From the NCBI GenBank assembly GCA_016930895.1, contig JAFGFV010000110.1, positions 1-13,655 on the forward strand: DNA of 13,655 nt, read 5' to 3'. The stretch comes from Spirochaetales bacterium. Lineage in GTDB: Bacteria; Spirochaetota; Spirochaetia; SZUA-6; DRHE01. The position numbers were made by a program, and so were the translations under genes. Positions 13,054 through 13,655 of the stretch are shown here, in pieces (the stretch's first letter is position 1; each line of letters starts with the position of its first letter). The notes below the pieces were generated by a model, which saw only the letters and a list, made by a program, of their open reading frames with translations, searched no databases and was not told where the DNA came from.

Positions 13054-13655
13054 ATGAAGGCGGCAGTGTTCAGCGGGGTGGGCCGGGTCGAGCCGCGGGA
13101 GGTCGCGACCCCGAAGATCGGGGCCGAGGACATCCTCCTCAAGGTGGGCGCGGCCACCATGTGCGGCACGGACCTCAAGATCTTCCACAACGGGCACTTC
13201 AAGATCAAGGAAGGCCAGGAGATCGTGCTGGGCCACGAGTTCGCCGGCGAGATCGCCGAGGTGGGAGGCAACGTCACCGGGTACCGCAAGGGACAGCGGG
13301 TGGCCGTGGGGCCGAACGTGGGCTGCGGCACCTGCCGCTACTGCCGAATGGGCAAGACCCACCTGTGCCCGGACTACGAGGCCTTCGGCATCAGCCGGGA
13401 CGGGGCCTTCGCCCAGTACGTCCTGATCCACGGCAAGGCCATCCAGCAGGGCAACCTGGTGCCCATGAGCGAGGGGGTGAGCTTCGAGGAGGCGGCACTG
13501 GCCGAGCCCCTGTCCTGCTGCTACAATGCCTACCGCTCGGTGGACACCCGGGCGGGCGACAAGGTCCTGATCATCGGGCTGGGACCCATGGGCATCCTGC
13601 ACCTGCAGCTGCAGAAGCTGGCGGGGGCCGGGACCGTGATGGTGGCGGACATCTC
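13054..13655 (+). CDS. Zinc-dependent medium-chain alcohol/polyol dehydrogenase (sorbitol/threonine dehydrogenase type), 3' end outside window
   Basis: The first 200 residues of a medium-chain dehydrogenase are visible; the gene runs off the right edge. The catalytic zinc site is present: C37 (MCGTD), GHE at 60-62 and E151 in LAEPLSC. All four structural-zinc cysteines are seen at C91, C94, C97 and C105. The Rossmann nucleotide-binding domain begins with VLIIGLGPMG (171-180, GLGPMG at 175-180). This combination is typical of sorbitol/xylitol/L-threonine 3-dehydrogenase relatives, which oxidise secondary hydroxyls with NAD(P). It has its own promoter and a strong GGGGAGG ribosome site 4 nt before ATG 13054. 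In context it probably oxidises a sugar alcohol or keto-sugar intermediate of the same pathway. The exact substrate cannot be told, and the C-terminal half is missing. Confidence 0.92.
   Translation, partial: MKAAVFSGVGRVEPREVATPKIGAEDILLKVGAATMCGTDLKIFHNGHFKIKEGQEIVLGHEFAGEIAEVGGNVTGYRKGQRVAVGPNVGCGTCRYCRMGKTHLCPDYEAFGISRDGAFAQYVLIHGKAIQQGNLVPMSEGVSFEEAALAEPLSCCYNAYRSVDTRAGDKVLIIGLGPMGILHLQLQKLAGAGTVMVADI

Noticed and set aside
12913..13602. A 229-codon minus-strand frame over the dehydrogenase with a repeated IAAxR tail.
   Set aside because: The tail is just the 18-bp tandem repeat read in frame. The body is antisense to a dehydrogenase with all its zinc ligands.

Overview
This is a GC-rich window (roughly two thirds G+C by eye) packed with bacterial carbohydrate-uptake and catabolism genes. 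The organism is probably a spirochaete or a relative. The main clue is the solute-binding protein: its short signal peptide ends in AMA and is followed by GGTTEKAAE, a mature N-terminus I associate with Spirochaetota binding proteins. This is a recollection of family style, not a search result. Frequent TAG stops, strong AAGGAGG-type ribosome sites and TTGACA/TATAAT-type promoters fit a bacterial chromosome. I see no rRNA, tRNA, CRISPR array, insertion sequence or phage gene, and no gene-free stretch longer than 300 bases.

Layout. Two genes point left: a partial sugar-isomerase-like protein (1-387, running off the window) with its own promoter, and an RpiR/MurR-type HTH-SIS regulator (470-1315). 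A 114-bp divergent control region (1316-1429) holds back-to-back promoters and a candidate operator. Rightward from it runs a long, tightly spaced gene set: FGGY carbohydrate kinase (1430-2917), TIM-barrel epimerase/isomerase (2946-3821), Gfo/Idh/MocA oxidoreductase 1 (3818-4978), then a ribose-type ABC importer made of a periplasmic binding protein (5039-6097), a double-NBD ATPase (6188-7705) and two different permeases (7702-8688, 8706-9716). After the importer come a uroporphyrinogen-decarboxylase-fold protein (9740-11008), a possible 30-codon ORF (11012-11104), Gfo/Idh/MocA oxidoreductase 2 (11119-12291) and a cysteine-rich C_GCAxxG_C_C-type protein (12338-12916). A separate promoter with upstream 18-bp tandem repeats then drives a zinc-dependent medium-chain dehydrogenase (13054 to the window end).

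How it may work together (inference). The importer brings in a sugar, polyol or glycoside. Gfo/Idh enzymes and the TIM-barrel protein oxidise and epimerise or cleave it, a pairing known from keto-sugar and inositol-type pathways. The FGGY kinase phosphorylates the resulting ketose or polyol, and the RpiR protein senses a phosphorylated intermediate. The substrate cannot be named from sequence. The unexpected members are the UroD-fold protein, which lacks the usual His-x-Cys zinc motif of MtaA-type methyltransferases, and the cysteine-rich redox protein. Their embedding in a sugar operon is the strongest candidate here for undescribed chemistry.
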